From NCBI GenBank assembly GCA_036009105.1, contig DASYMJ010000089.1, forward strand, positions 1 through 29,774: DNA of 29,774 nt, in the 5' to 3' direction. The stretch comes from JAFAVZ01 sp036009105 (GTDB lineage Bacteria; Acidobacteriota; Thermoanaerobaculia; Gp7-AA8). Below are positions 1-7,632 of the stretch, piece after piece (positions within the stretch are counted from its first letter, which is position 1; each line of letters opens with the position of its first letter). The notes under the pieces are model-generated. The model was not told the origin of the DNA and did no database searches. It saw only the letters and a program-made list of their open reading frames with translations. Both the position numbers and the translations under genes were made by a program.

Positions 1-822
1 GACGTGGAGGAAGTGAAGGCGCCGAAGGACGGCGAGCCGGCCGAGATGACGGTGAACGTGCTCGGGCTGGCCGGCGTGCTCGGGCCGCTGCCGCCCGCCA
101 TCACGGAGCTGATCATGGAGCGCAGCTTCCGCAAGGACACCGCGCTCCGCGACTTCCTCGACATCTTCAACCACCGCCTGGTTTCCATGCTCTACCGCGC
201 GCGGAAGAAGTACCGCCCCGCGCTCGATCCGCACGCGCCGGCCAACGGCCGCGTGGCCCGCGTGCTCTACGCCTTCCTCGGCCTCGGCACGCCGCATCTC
301 GCCGGCCGGATGGAGATGCCGGACCGCGCGCTGCTGCCGTACGCCGGGATCGCCATCGACCGCTACCGCTCGACCATCGGCCTGATCCGCATCCTGGAGG
401 ATCACTTCGAGGTGCCGGTGGAGATCTCCCAGTTCCACGGCCGCTGGCAACGCCTGGAGCCGGATGACTGGACGCGCATCGGCCGCACCGGCAGCAACCG
501 CCGCCTCGGCGACACCGCGGTCCTGGGCACGAAGATGTGGGACCAGGCGGCCTCGTTCGAGATCTCGCTCGGACCGCTGACCCTGGACCGCTTCCTCTCC
601 TTTCTGCCGGTGGGCCGCGCATACAAGCCGCTGATCGCCGCGGTGCGCTACTACGTCCGGGAGGAGCTCGGTTTCACCTTCCGCCTCCTGCTCCGCGCGG
701 CCGAGGTGCCGGAGCTGCGGCTGGGCCGGGCGGAGGGGGCGTTCCTGGGCTGGACCACGTGGCTGAAAACAAAGCCGAAGAGCGTGGACGATTCGCAGGT
801 AAGGTTGATGGGGAGAACGTGA
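1..822 (+). CDS. tssG: T6SS baseplate subunit TssG, 5'-truncated by window edge
   Basis: TssG (ImpH/VasB family) is a cytoplasmic subunit of the T6SS baseplate wedge, working with TssE, TssF and TssK. The reading frame is open from the first base, so the gene starts upstream. What is visible corresponds to the family from about residue 60 onward, since full members are around 330 residues. The hallmark segment GLAGVLGPLPPAITELIMER followed by a DFLDIFNHRLVSMLYRA-type stretch is near the visible start, and the C-terminal GWTTWL is typical. The GTG at position 4 is not a credible start because the preceding codon is also open. The gene runs in the same direction as clpV, separated by a 104-nt gap that contains heptamer hairpin A. 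The assignment is confident from the conserved motif and the neighbouring clpV. Confidence 0.92.
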   Translation, partial: DVEEVKAPKDGEPAEMTVNVLGLAGVLGPLPPAITELIMERSFRKDTALRDFLDIFNHRLVSMLYRARKKYRPALDPHAPANGRVARVLYAFLGLGTPHLAGRMEMPDRALLPYAGIAIDRYRSTIGLIRILEDHFEVPVEISQFHGRWQRLEPDDWTRIGRTGSNRRLGDTAVLGTKMWDQAASFEISLGPLTLDRFLSFLPVGRAYKPLIAAVRYYVREELGFTFRLLLRAAEVPELRLGRAEGAFLGWTTWLKTKPKSVDDSQVRLMGRT

Positions 823-826
823 ACGA

Positions 827-897
827 GTTGTCAGTTATCGGTTGTCGGTTATCAGTAGATCTTGCCTACTGACAACCGACAACTGACAACCAACAAC
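827..897. repeat. Heptamer hairpin array A (GTTRTCR type)
   Basis: The left arm is four tandem heptamers at 827-854 (GTTGTCA, GTTATCG, GTTGTCG, GTTATCA). The right arm is four complementary heptamers at 870-897 (TGACAAC, CGACAAC, TGACAAC, CAACAAC). The centre closes with CAGTAG paired to CTACTG around a 7-nt loop, so a stem of more than 30 bp with a few mismatches is possible. It begins 4 nt after the tssG stop codon and lies between two co-directional T6SS genes. A role in termination or attenuation is inferred. Confidence 0.85.
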
Positions 898-926
898 TGT
901 GTGAGCGAAGCGAACAACAAAAAACC

Positions 927-3587
927 ATGAGCAGCGAACTGCGCACTCTCATCAACCGCCTCAACCCGGTCTGCAAGCGGGCGCTGGAGACCGCCGCGGC
1001 GCTCTGCGTCGCGCAGACGCATTACAACGTCGAGGTCGAGCACCTGCTGCTCAAGCTGCTCGACCTGCCGGCGACGGACGTGGCGCCGGTCCTCCGTTAC
1101 TTCAACGTCGACCAGGGCGAGCTGCAGCGGCAGCTGACCGCGGCCGTCGACAAGTTCGACCGCGGCAACAGCCGCACCCCGGCCATGTCGCCGCAGATCC
1201 TGCGCCTGCTGCGGGAAGGGTGGAGCCATTCCTCGCTCGCGCTGGAATCGCCGGCCATCCGTTCCGGCGGCCTGCTGCTGGCCATCTACGAGGACGACTC
1301 GCTGCGGGCCACCATCCACGAGTCGTGTCCCATCCTCGCCCGCGTCTCGCGCGAGTCGCTGCGGGAGACCATCCGCGAGCTGGTCCGCGAGTCGGCCGAG
1401 GAGACGGCCGCGCCGATCGGTCCGTCCGAGGCGCGCGCCGCTACGGGGGGCGGCACCTCCACCGAACCGGCGAAAGGGCAGAATACTGCACTCGACCGCT
1501 ACACCTTCGACCTCACCGCCGACGCTCGCGCCGGCAAGATCGACCCCATCCGCGGGCGCGACTCCGAGATCCGGCAGGTGATCGATATCCTCACCCGGCG
1601 GAGGCAGAATAATCCCATCCTGGTGGGCGACGCTGGCGTCGGCAAAACCGCGGTGGCGGAAGGGTTTGCGCTGCGCATCGCCAGCGGCGACGTTCCCGAG
1701 CCGCTGCGCAACGTTTCGGTGCGCATCCTCGACCTGGCGTTGCTCCAGGCGGGGGCGGGGGTGAAGGGGGAGTTCGAGGAACGCTTAAAGTCCGTCATCA
1801 ATGAAGTAAAGGGAGCAGCGAAGCCGATCGTGCTCTTCATCGACGAGGCGCACACCATGATCGGCGCCGGCGGCCAGGCCGGGCAGGGGGACGCGGCGAA
1901 CCTGCTCAAGCCGGCGCTCGCCCGGGGCGAGCTGCGCACCATCGCGGCCACCACCTGGAGCGAGTACAAGAAGTACTTCGAGAAGGATCCTGCACTGACC
2001 CGCCGCTTCCAGGTGGTCAAAGTGGACGAGCCGGATGAGGAGGCGGCGCTGGACATGCTGCGCGGACTGGCCCCCCACCTGGAGAAGCATCACAAGGTGC
2101 AGATCCTGGACGAGGCGGTGCGCAGCTCCGTCGCGCTGTCCCATCGCTACCTGGCCGAGCGGCGCCTGCCGGACAAGGCCATCGGCGTGCTCGACACCGC
2201 CGCGGCGCGGGTGGCGCTCGCGCAGGAGGGGACGCCGGCCGCGGTGGAGGATCTCGACCGGCGCATCCGCATCGCCGAGGCGGAGCTGGAGATCCGGAAG
2301 CGGGAAGGGGAAGCGCCGGGGCGGGGAGCCACGGCCGAGGAGCTGGAGCAGGAGCTCGCCCAGCTGCGCACGGACCGCACCAGCGTCGGCGACCGGTGGA
2401 AGAAAGAGCTCGAGCTGGTGAAGCAGATCCGCGCGGACGAAAAGCAAAACACAGGGCCGGCTCTCCAGCCGGCCCGGGCGTCGCAGAACGGAGCGGCGGG
2501 AACAGGGGGGCCGGCTGGAGAGCCGGCCCTGCGGTCCTCGCTGCGCTCGGAATTGGATGCCCTCCAGCAGCAGGATCCGATGGTGCCGATCGCCGTCGAC
2601 TCGCGCGTGGTCGCCTCCGTCGTCTCCGGCTGGACCGGCATCCCGGTGGGGCGGATGCTGGCGGACGAGATCCGCAGCGTGATGACCCTCAAGGAGCGGA
2701 TGGCCGAGCGCATCGTCGGCCAGCCGCAGGCCCTCGACGCCATCTGCCGCCGCATCTCCACCTCGCGCGCCGCGCTGGAAGACCCGTCCAAGCCGAAAGG
2801 GGTCTTCCTCCTCGTCGGTCCCACCGGCGTGGGGAAGACCGAGACGGCCCTCACGCTGGCCGACCTGCTGTACGGCGGCGAGCGGAACCTGATCAGCTTC
2901 AACATGTCGGAGTTCCAGGAGGCGCATTCGGTGGCCACGCTCAAGGGCGCGCCGCCGGGATACGTCGGTTACGGGAAGGGCGGCGTGCTCACCGAGGCCG
3001 TGCGGCGGAAGCCGTGGAGCGCCGTGCTGCTGGACGAGATCGAAAAGGCCCATCCGGACGTGGTCGACCTCTTCTACCAGGTCTTCGACAAAGGCATGCT
3101 GGAGGACGGGGAGGGGGTGCCGGTCGACTTCAAGCACACCGTGATCCTGCTGACCTCGAACGCCGGCGCGTCGGTGATCGAGGAGCTGTGCGCCGATCCG
3201 AAGGGGAAGCGCGACACCGAGTCGGTGGTGGAGCAGCTGCGGCCGGCGCTGCTGCGGCACTTCCGGCCGGCCCTGCTGGCCCGGCTGGTCATCGTGCCGT
3301 ACTTTCCGCTGCGCAAGCGCGAGGTCTCCCGCATCGTGGAGCTCAAGCTGCGCTCCATCAAGCAGCGGGTCAAGGAGAACCACGCCGCGGAGCTGACCTA
3401 CGATCCGGGCCTGGTGGAGTCGCTCACCGACCGCTGCAAGCCGGAAAGCGGCGCGCGGGAGATCGACCAGATCCTGACCCAGACCCTGCTGCCCGAGCTC
3501 TCCACCCGCATCCTGGAGCGGATGGCCAACGGCGTGAGCTTCTCCAAGATCCATATTTCGGTGGACGAGATGGGGAAATTCATTTGA
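927..3587 (+). CDS. clpV: T6SS sheath-disassembly ATPase ClpV (TssH)
   Basis: ClpV is a cytoplasmic hexameric AAA+ ATPase of the Clp/Hsp100 family that dismantles the contracted TssB/TssC sheath. The 886-residue length is normal. The N-terminal Clp-N domain (about 1-150) has the ClpV-type LINRLNPVCKRALE and HYNVEVEH segments. Walker A1 GDAGVGKT is near residue 234, Walker B1 LFIDEAH near 304, Walker A2 GPTGVGKT near 631 and Walker B2 LLDEIEKAH near 699, followed by the C-terminal small domain. The coiled-coil middle domain (about 400-545) carries an in-frame REP-like palindrome pair, adding a Gly/Ala/Pro-rich stretch at about residues 509-536. The ATG at 927 has no clear Shine-Dalgarno. The co-directional tssG fixes it as the T6SS paralogue rather than ClpB. 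Confidence 0.96.
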   Translation: MSSELRTLINRLNPVCKRALETAAALCVAQTHYNVEVEHLLLKLLDLPATDVAPVLRYFNVDQGELQRQLTAAVDKFDRGNSRTPAMSPQILRLLREGWSHSSLALESPAIRSGGLLLAIYEDDSLRATIHESCPILARVSRESLRETIRELVRESAEETAAPIGPSEARAATGGGTSTEPAKGQNTALDRYTFDLTADARAGKIDPIRGRDSEIRQVIDILTRRRQNNPILVGDAGVGKTAVAEGFALRIASGDVPEPLRNVSVRILDLALLQAGAGVKGEFEERLKSVINEVKGAAKPIVLFIDEAHTMIGAGGQAGQGDAANLLKPALARGELRTIAATTWSEYKKYFEKDPALTRRFQVVKVDEPDEEAALDMLRGLAPHLEKHHKVQILDEAVRSSVALSHRYLAERRLPDKAIGVLDTAAARVALAQEGTPAAVEDLDRRIRIAEAELEIRKREGEAPGRGATAEELEQELAQLRTDRTSVGDRWKKELELVKQIRADEKQNTGPALQPARASQNGAAGTGGPAGEPALRSSLRSELDALQQQDPMVPIAVDSRVVASVVSGWTGIPVGRMLADEIRSVMTLKERMAERIVGQPQALDAICRRISTSRAALEDPSKPKGVFLLVGPTGVGKTETALTLADLLYGGERNLISFNMSEFQEAHSVATLKGAPPGYVGYGKGGVLTEAVRRKPWSAVLLDEIEKAHPDVVDLFYQVFDKGMLEDGEGVPVDFKHTVILLTSNAGASVIEELCADPKGKRDTESVVEQLRPALLRHFRPALLARLVIVPYFPLRKREVSRIVELKLRSIKQRVKENHAAELTYDPGLVESLTDRCKPESGAREIDQILTQTLLPELSTRILERMANGVSFSKIHISVDEMGKFI
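2453..2530. repeat. REP-like palindrome pair inside clpV
   Basis: Two 23-nt copies in inverted orientation lie at 2453-2475 and 2508-2530, perfectly complementary and 32 nt apart. Each copy is itself a near-palindrome with the core GGCCGGCT...AGCCGGCC. The same 21-nt core recurs between genes at 20738-20758. The pair is read through in frame and falls in the middle-domain coiled coil of ClpV, where an insertion may be tolerated. Confidence 0.85.
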
Positions 3588-3635
3588 TATCGACGCAAAA
3601 ACGGCGTAATGTATTTGCACCTCGCGCAATGACTA

Positions 3636-3664
3636 TTGCGCCCGGTTCGTCAGCCTCGTACAAT
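3636..3664 (+). promoter_or_regulatory. Sigma-70-type promoter for the dual-receiver gene
   Basis: The -35 hexamer TTGCGC (3636-3641) and the -10 hexamer TACAAT (3659-3664) are separated by 17 nt. Transcription would start near 3671, leaving about 8 nt before the ATG at 3679. No Shine-Dalgarno fits in that leader. The response regulator therefore probably has its own promoter, independent of clpV. Confidence 0.6.
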
Positions 3665-3678
3665 CTGAGGGTCCTCCC

Positions 3679-4374
3679 ATGTCACGCGCTCTGATCGTCG
3701 ATAACGATGCTCCGGTCCGCCTGCTGCTGAACACCATCCTTTCCCGGCAAGGGTTCAGCTGCACGGAGGCCACGGATGGCGCCGAGGCGCTGCACATCCT
3801 CGGCACGCAACGCTTCGATCTCATCGTCCTGGACCTGATGATGCCGGTGGTCAGCGGCGAGGAAGTGATCGAGCACCTGGCCCGGACGCAGCAGCGCAAG
3901 AACATCATCGTCCTGACCGCCACCAGCGATAAGAAGACCTCGCCGATCGTCTCCTCTCCCTGCGTGTACGCGGTGATCCGCAAGCCGTTCGACCTGACCC
4001 ATCTGCTGGAGACCGTGCGCGGCGCCACCCGCAAGCGCGTGCTCTTCGTGGAGGATGACGAGGCGACGCAGTACCTGGTGGGCCGCGACATGACGAACGC
4101 CGGCTATGCGGTGACCATCGCCGGCAACGGCCAGGAGGCCCTCCGCTCCCTCCGCGACGACTCCTACGACGCGCTGGTGGTCGACCTCCGGCTCCCCGTC
4201 ATCAGCGGCTACGACGTGATCGATCACGTGATCAGCAAGGCGGATCCTCCGCCGCCCCTGATCGTGCTGTCCATCCTCCGCACGCCGGAGCGCCCCCTGC
4301 CGCCGGTGGCCGCCTACCTGCACAAGCCGCACGAGATGGCGAAGGTCGTCACCACGCTGCGCACGGTGATGTAG
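3679..4374 (+). CDS. Tandem-receiver response regulator without an output domain
   Basis: This 231-residue protein consists of two CheY-like receiver (REC) domains and nothing else. REC1 (about 3-115) has acidic residues D8 and D10, phospho-acceptor D52, T80 and K102. REC2 (about 119-231) has E125, D126 and D127, phospho-acceptor D169, S198 and K216. Both phosphorylation sites therefore look intact. With no DNA-binding or enzymatic output, it should act through protein contacts or as part of a phosphorelay. It lies 91 nt downstream of clpV on the same strand and has its own promoter. A link to T6SS control is inferred from position only; no histidine kinase is visible in the window. Confidence 0.9.
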   Translation: MSRALIVDNDAPVRLLLNTILSRQGFSCTEATDGAEALHILGTQRFDLIVLDLMMPVVSGEEVIEHLARTQQRKNIIVLTATSDKKTSPIVSSPCVYAVIRKPFDLTHLLETVRGATRKRVLFVEDDEATQYLVGRDMTNAGYAVTIAGNGQEALRSLRDDSYDALVVDLRLPVISGYDVIDHVISKADPPPPLIVLSILRTPERPLPPVAAYLHKPHEMAKVVTTLRTVM

Positions 4375-4379
4375 AAGCG

Positions 4380-4422
4380 GTTGTCAGTAATACCGCTCTA
4401 CCGACAACCGATAACCGACAAC
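4380..4422. repeat. Heptamer hairpin array B (GTTRTCR type, asymmetric)
   Basis: One left heptamer, GTTGTCA (4380-4386), is followed by three right heptamers: CGACAAC (4402-4408), CGATAAC (4409-4415) and CGACAAC (4416-4422). CGGTTGTC can pair with GACAACCG to make an 8-bp stem. It fills the gap between the convergent response regulator and methyltransferase genes, so a bidirectional terminator role is plausible. It uses the same heptamer as arrays A and C. Confidence 0.75.
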
Positions 4423-4429
4423 TCTTCCC

Positions 4430-5986
4430 TCACCCCACCAGCAACGCGTAGTCGGCCATCTTCTTCAGATGATGGTCGAGGATCGCCTGCAGCACGGCGG
4501 GGATGCGCGACGGATCGCGCACCGGCTTGTCGTCCACCCGGACGTCGAGACGGCCGGCGGCCACTTCCTGGTCGAGCAGGCGCACCAGCGCGGCGCGGTC
4601 CCTCGTGCCGTCGAGGTGGCGGAGGATGAAGCGGGCGAAGGGGTCGTCGAGCTTCAGCACGCGCCCGCGCTGGCTGGTCACCAGCAGGCCGGCCATGGCC
4701 TGGCGCCGGGCGAGGTTTGACGCGCGGGGGTGCGCGCTCACCACCTCCGTGCAGGCGGGCGGCGTCAGATGCAGCTCGGCGACGCCGCTCCAGAAAAGCG
4801 CGTGGAGCAGATCGGCCACCGTCTCCTCGTCGCCGCCCGCGGCCGCCGCCTCCTCGAACGAAGCGGCGCGCGGCCAGATCGCCGCCAGGTGGGCCAGCAC
4901 GCGCTTGGCCACCGGATGGGTGGAGGTGAAGGTCTTCCCCTGCTCGTTCCTGAACGCCGCCGGCAAGCCTGGTCGGGTGTCGACGTCGGCATCGACCGGC
5001 TTGGCCGCGCTGGAGGCGAAGAGGCGGCGCATCCGCTCCAGGCGCATGGAGCGGTCGAGAGGGAGGCCGGAGTGGGTAAGGAGCGTGCGCCGGAACGCGC
5101 GGTTGACCACGAAGTCGACGTACTGCTCCAGCTCCAGCGGATCGGAGGTATAGCCGTGCAGCTTCGCCGCGATCGGCCCCGGCAGGTTGTCCACCTCCGC
5201 CGCGTGCGGCTCCGCCTCGCAGAGGTACCGCAGGTCATGCCGTGCCGCGCGCGCCGCGAAGTCGCGGAAGTAGAGCGGCGCGTTGGTCCGCTCCAGGTAC
5301 TCGTGCATCAGGTAGTGCGGCCGGTCGGCGTACTCCTCGAAGTGCTCGTGCGCGGAGCGGAGGAAGAGCGCGTGCGCATCGTTCGTGTCGCCGGTCGTGC
5401 CGGCCAGGAAACGCACCAGATCGAATGCGCGCGCCGTCTGCTCCTCCGGATCGGTCACGTTGCGGGTGTGGAAGAGCACCATGTCCCGCACCATCCGCCG
5501 CAGATGCCAGCCGGGCAGCGTGTTGTAGCTGATGTACGCCACCCCCTGCGGCGCGAGGTTGCGGCTGCAGACGGCGAAGATCTGCTCCTGCACCTCCGGG
5601 GTGACCCAGGAGAAGACGCCGTGGGCGATGATGTAGTCGAACGTGCCGAAGTCGGCGCCCACATCCATGATGGATTTTGTCCGCAGGTTGACGTTCTCCA
5701 GTCCCCACGTCGCGACCTGCGCCTGCCCCGACTCGATCTGCCGCGGCGAGAGATCGATCCCGGTGAAACGGCTCTCCGGCAGCTCGATGGCCATCGGGAT
5801 GAGGTTGCCCCCATCCGCGCACCCCAGCTCCAGCACGCGGCAGCGTTGCGGCATCGCCGGCTCCAGGCCATGCAGCAGGGCGAGCATGGCTAGGTGATCC
5901 GGACGGGTGTGATGTTGCAGCGCGCTCGGATAAGGCACCTGCTCGTAAGACTCCCGCACCGCCTCCTCGGCGTCGCGGACGCTCAC
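4430..5986 (-). CDS. SAM-dependent methyltransferase, protein-lysine methyltransferase-like with regulatory domain
   Basis: A 518-residue class I methyltransferase. The N-terminus has the SYEQVPYPSALQHHTRPDHL segment and the SAM-binding motif VLELGCADGGN (51-61), with D78 in the ribose-binding position. The central part (about 210-300) matches the methyltransferase regulatory domain found in PKMT-type protein-lysine methyltransferases, and the C-terminal third resembles their winged-helix-like tail. The start is taken as the GTG at 5986 because it overlaps the upstream stop by 4 nt (GTGA) and the family homology begins there; upstream in-frame codons lie in the neighbouring gene. It is the last gene of a leftward group with the LysM protein and the small beta-sandwich protein. 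A nearby T6SS accessory protein as substrate is a guess. Confidence 0.85.
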   Translation of the reverse strand: MSVRDAEEAVRESYEQVPYPSALQHHTRPDHLAMLALLHGLEPAMPQRCRVLELGCADGGNLIPMAIELPESRFTGIDLSPRQIESGQAQVATWGLENVNLRTKSIMDVGADFGTFDYIIAHGVFSWVTPEVQEQIFAVCSRNLAPQGVAYISYNTLPGWHLRRMVRDMVLFHTRNVTDPEEQTARAFDLVRFLAGTTGDTNDAHALFLRSAHEHFEEYADRPHYLMHEYLERTNAPLYFRDFAARAARHDLRYLCEAEPHAAEVDNLPGPIAAKLHGYTSDPLELEQYVDFVVNRAFRRTLLTHSGLPLDRSMRLERMRRLFASSAAKPVDADVDTRPGLPAAFRNEQGKTFTSTHPVAKRVLAHLAAIWPRAASFEEAAAAGGDEETVADLLHALFWSGVAELHLTPPACTEVVSAHPRASNLARRQAMAGLLVTSQRGRVLKLDDPFARFILRHLDGTRDRAALVRLLDQEVAAGRLDVRVDDKPVRDPSRIPAVLQAILDHHLKKMADYALLVG

Positions 5987-6261
5987 GATTCGGACTCGAC
6001 CGCGGTCCACGCGTCCTGATCGAGCTTGGGGAAGGCGACCTTGCAGTTGCCGGGCGGGATGGGCTCGACGCGCACCTTGCCCTCGCCATCCAGCGCGCCG
6101 CTCACCACCTTGCCGCCCGGCAGGGTGATGGCGTACGTCTCGTTCGGCACCGGCGCGCCGTCCTCGCCGACCAGCTGCACCTCGATCCACGAGGCGGGCC
6201 GCAGCTTGTCGCCGCCTGTGCCTTGCGCCGCGGCCAGCTGGATGAAAGCGAACCTGGTCAT
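5983..6261 (-). CDS. Small beta-sandwich (Ig/carboxypeptidase-regulatory-like) protein of the T6SS accessory group
   Basis: A 92-residue protein made almost entirely of one domain (about 24-79) with the pattern W-I-E-V-x-L-V-x-E-D-G-x-P followed by E-T-Y-A-I-T-L-P-G-G and a later PIPPGNCKVAFP. It has no signal peptide. The domain closely resembles residues 126-180 of the protein encoded at 7023-7592 and is related to the middle segments of the two LysM proteins. The start overlaps the upstream stop (ATGA, 6258-6261) and its own stop overlaps the methyltransferase start (GTGA), so translation of the three genes is probably coupled. The fold is inferred from the alternating beta pattern. A role in loading or decorating the T6SS spike is possible but unproven. 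Confidence 0.75.
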   Translation of the reverse strand: MTRFAFIQLAAAQGTGGDKLRPASWIEVQLVGEDGAPVPNETYAITLPGGKVVSGALDGEGKVRVEPIPPGNCKVAFPKLDQDAWTAVESES

Positions 6262-6929
6262 GAAGATGCCTTCTGCGTCGACTCGTCCTGGGCCGGATCG
6301 TAGAACGAGGTCAGCTTCTCGCGCAGCGTGTCGTCGATCGCGCCGGTGACCTCCACGCCGATGTAGGCCTGGAACGCGCTGATGGCCGCCTTGGTGTCGT
6401 CGTCCAGCACGCCGGTCGGATCGCCGCCGCGGAAGCCGAGGTTGGTGAGCCGGGCCTGGATGCCGCTGATCTCGGCGATCGGATCCATGTAGCCGAGGCG
6501 GAGGTCCCAGCGGTCGACCGAGCCGTCTTCCCGGGTGATGAGGAGGACGCCGTCCGTCGCGTCGACCGGCACCTGCAATTCGAGGATGCCGTCCGCCGGG
6601 ATCGCCCCGGCCGCGATCTTCCCCCACACGTTGAGCTGGTACGTTTTGCCGAGGACTTTGCCCTCCCCGTCGTGCGCGACGATGCGGATCCACGCCTTCG
6701 GCTTCTTCGCCACGAACTTGTGCGTGGAGTCGATGGCGCACGCTTCCTGCCGCAGCTCGCGGTTGGGCACGAAGACCTTGTCTCCCGCCTTGAGGATGCC
6801 GGGATCGGGGCGGACCTTTTTCAGGTCCGCGTTCTCGGAGCGGTTCAGCACCGTGTCGGCGCTGTCGATGCCGTTGCGCGCCGCGATGCCGATCAGGGTC
6901 TCGCCTTGTTGCACGTCGTGGAAGGGCAT
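6258..6929 (-). CDS. LysM / beta-sandwich / peptidoglycan-binding protein
   Basis: A 223-residue protein with three parts. A LysM domain occupies about 4-55 (V-Q-Q-G-E-T-L...G-D-K-V-F-V-P-N). A beta-sandwich segment at about 79-133 is related to the small protein encoded downstream. A PG_binding_1 domain at about 155-206 has the typical IQARLTNLGF and AISAFQ motifs. There is no signal peptide or membrane segment, so if it reaches the cell wall it is not by the Sec route; delivery with the T6SS spike is a reasonable inference. It has the same length and domain order as the protein encoded at 7633-8304, so the two are paralogues. No hydrolase motif is visible, so a wall-binding or structural role is likelier than a lytic one. 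Confidence 0.85.
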   Translation of the reverse strand: MPFHDVQQGETLIGIAARNGIDSADTVLNRSENADLKKVRPDPGILKAGDKVFVPNRELRQEACAIDSTHKFVAKKPKAWIRIVAHDGEGKVLGKTYQLNVWGKIAAGAIPADGILELQVPVDATDGVLLITREDGSVDRWDLRLGYMDPIAEISGIQARLTNLGFRGGDPTGVLDDDTKAAISAFQAYIGVEVTGAIDDTLREKLTSFYDPAQDESTQKASS

Positions 6930-6941
6930 GGTTGTTTGGAA

Positions 6942-7026
6942 TTGAAAATTGAAAATTGAAAATTGAAAAAGTGGTGCTGGTCTGGCCGGTTCCGTCTTTT
7001 TTCAATTTTCAATTTTCAATTTTCAA
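6942..7026. repeat. Heptamer hairpin array E (TTGAAAA type)
   Basis: Four TTGAAAA units (6942-6969) face four TTTTCAA units (6999-7026), making a perfect 28-bp stem around a GC-rich 29-nt centre. The array lies between two leftward genes. The stop codon of the 7023-7592 gene is inside the right arm: TTGAAAA read leftward supplies the TGA at 7023-7025. It is strongly AT-rich compared with the surrounding DNA. Confidence 0.9.
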
Positions 7027-7592
7027 TTTTTCTCATACACAGCCTTGTCATACTCCGGGAACGACACCTTCGCGGTGCCGGGATCGATGCCTTCGATGCG
7101 TGCCTTGCCATTGACGTCGGTGCGGCCGGTGCGCTGGGTGCCGTCCGGCAGTTCGATCAGGTAGCTCTGGTCGGCCATCGGCTTGCCCTCTTCATCGACC
7201 AGCTCGATCTCGATGAAGTGGTTCTCTTCGCTGGCCGGCGCGGGCTGCTGCTGCGCGGCCTCTTCGTCCTGCAGCGGCGTCGTGGTCTGCGCGGAGGGCG
7301 TAGAAGCGGCCGAAGAGGCTTCGGTGAAGGTGCCGAGGATGGAGGCGAGGTAGGAGTCGGCGCAGGAGATGACCTGCAGCCCCTCGTGGACCATCCGGTT
7401 GGCGAGGTGCTCCACCAGGTCGTCGGCCTGCGGCGCGAAGCCGAGCGCGTTGCGCACGGCGTGTGCGTTGCCGGCGTGGGCGAGGAGCGGCCGGAGGAAC
7501 TCGCGCGCCGCGCCGACGTCGCGGAACTCGCGCAGGTGGCTGGGGGAGAGGATCTGCAGCCGGGCCGGTCCGTCCTGGAGAAAGAGGCGCAT
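7023..7592 (-). CDS. T6SS-locus protein of unknown function with C-terminal beta-sandwich domain
   Basis: A 189-residue protein. The first 90 residues form an unrecognised, probably alpha-helical domain (starting MRLFLQDGPARLQILSPSHL). A Ser/Thr/Gln/Pro/Ala-rich linker spans about 91-122, and a beta-sandwich domain spans 126-180. That last domain is very similar to the 92-residue protein at 5983-6261, sharing the E-L-P-D-G or T-L-P-G-G turn and the PGT(or N)xKVxFP ending. The ATG at 7592 is chosen because upstream codons overlap the divergent gene and show no protein-like composition. A TAAAAT hexamer lies 10 nt upstream. The N-terminal domain could be a docking or effector module; nothing identifies it. 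Confidence 0.7.
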   Translation of the reverse strand: MRLFLQDGPARLQILSPSHLREFRDVGAAREFLRPLLAHAGNAHAVRNALGFAPQADDLVEHLANRMVHEGLQVISCADSYLASILGTFTEASSAASTPSAQTTTPLQDEEAAQQQPAPASEENHFIEIELVDEEGKPMADQSYLIELPDGTQRTGRTDVNGKARIEGIDPGTAKVSFPEYDKAVYEKN

Positions 7593-7602
7593 GGGCTCCG
7601 TG

Positions 7603-7608
7603 ATTTTA
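7603..7608 (-). promoter_or_regulatory. Possible -10 element of the 7592 gene
   Basis: TAAAAT on the minus strand lies 10 nt upstream of the ATG at 7592, with no Shine-Dalgarno between. No good -35 is seen. It sits in a 40-nt gap between divergent genes, so promoter elements for both directions must be packed here. Confidence 0.35.
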
Positions 7609-7632
7609 CGGTAACCTGTGCCCGCCACCGTC

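Noticed and set aside
827..897. The heptamer arrays as CRISPR arrays or simple VNTRs.
   Set aside because: The units are 7 nt with no spacers, the arms are inverted and complementary, and no cas gene is present.
1785..3629. A 614-codon leftward frame opposite clpV.
   Set aside because: It lies inside the ClpV coding region on the other strand and shows no recognisable domain.
5987..6190. The N-terminal extension of the PKMT-like methyltransferase frame.
   Set aside because: It overlaps the small beta-sandwich gene in another frame, and homology starts at the GTG at 5986, which overlaps the preceding stop.
6942..7026. The AT-rich TTGAAAA array as an origin of replication.
   Set aside because: There are no DnaA boxes and no dnaA, dnaN or parAB nearby, and the same repeat occurs again at 27985, so it is a dispersed repeat.
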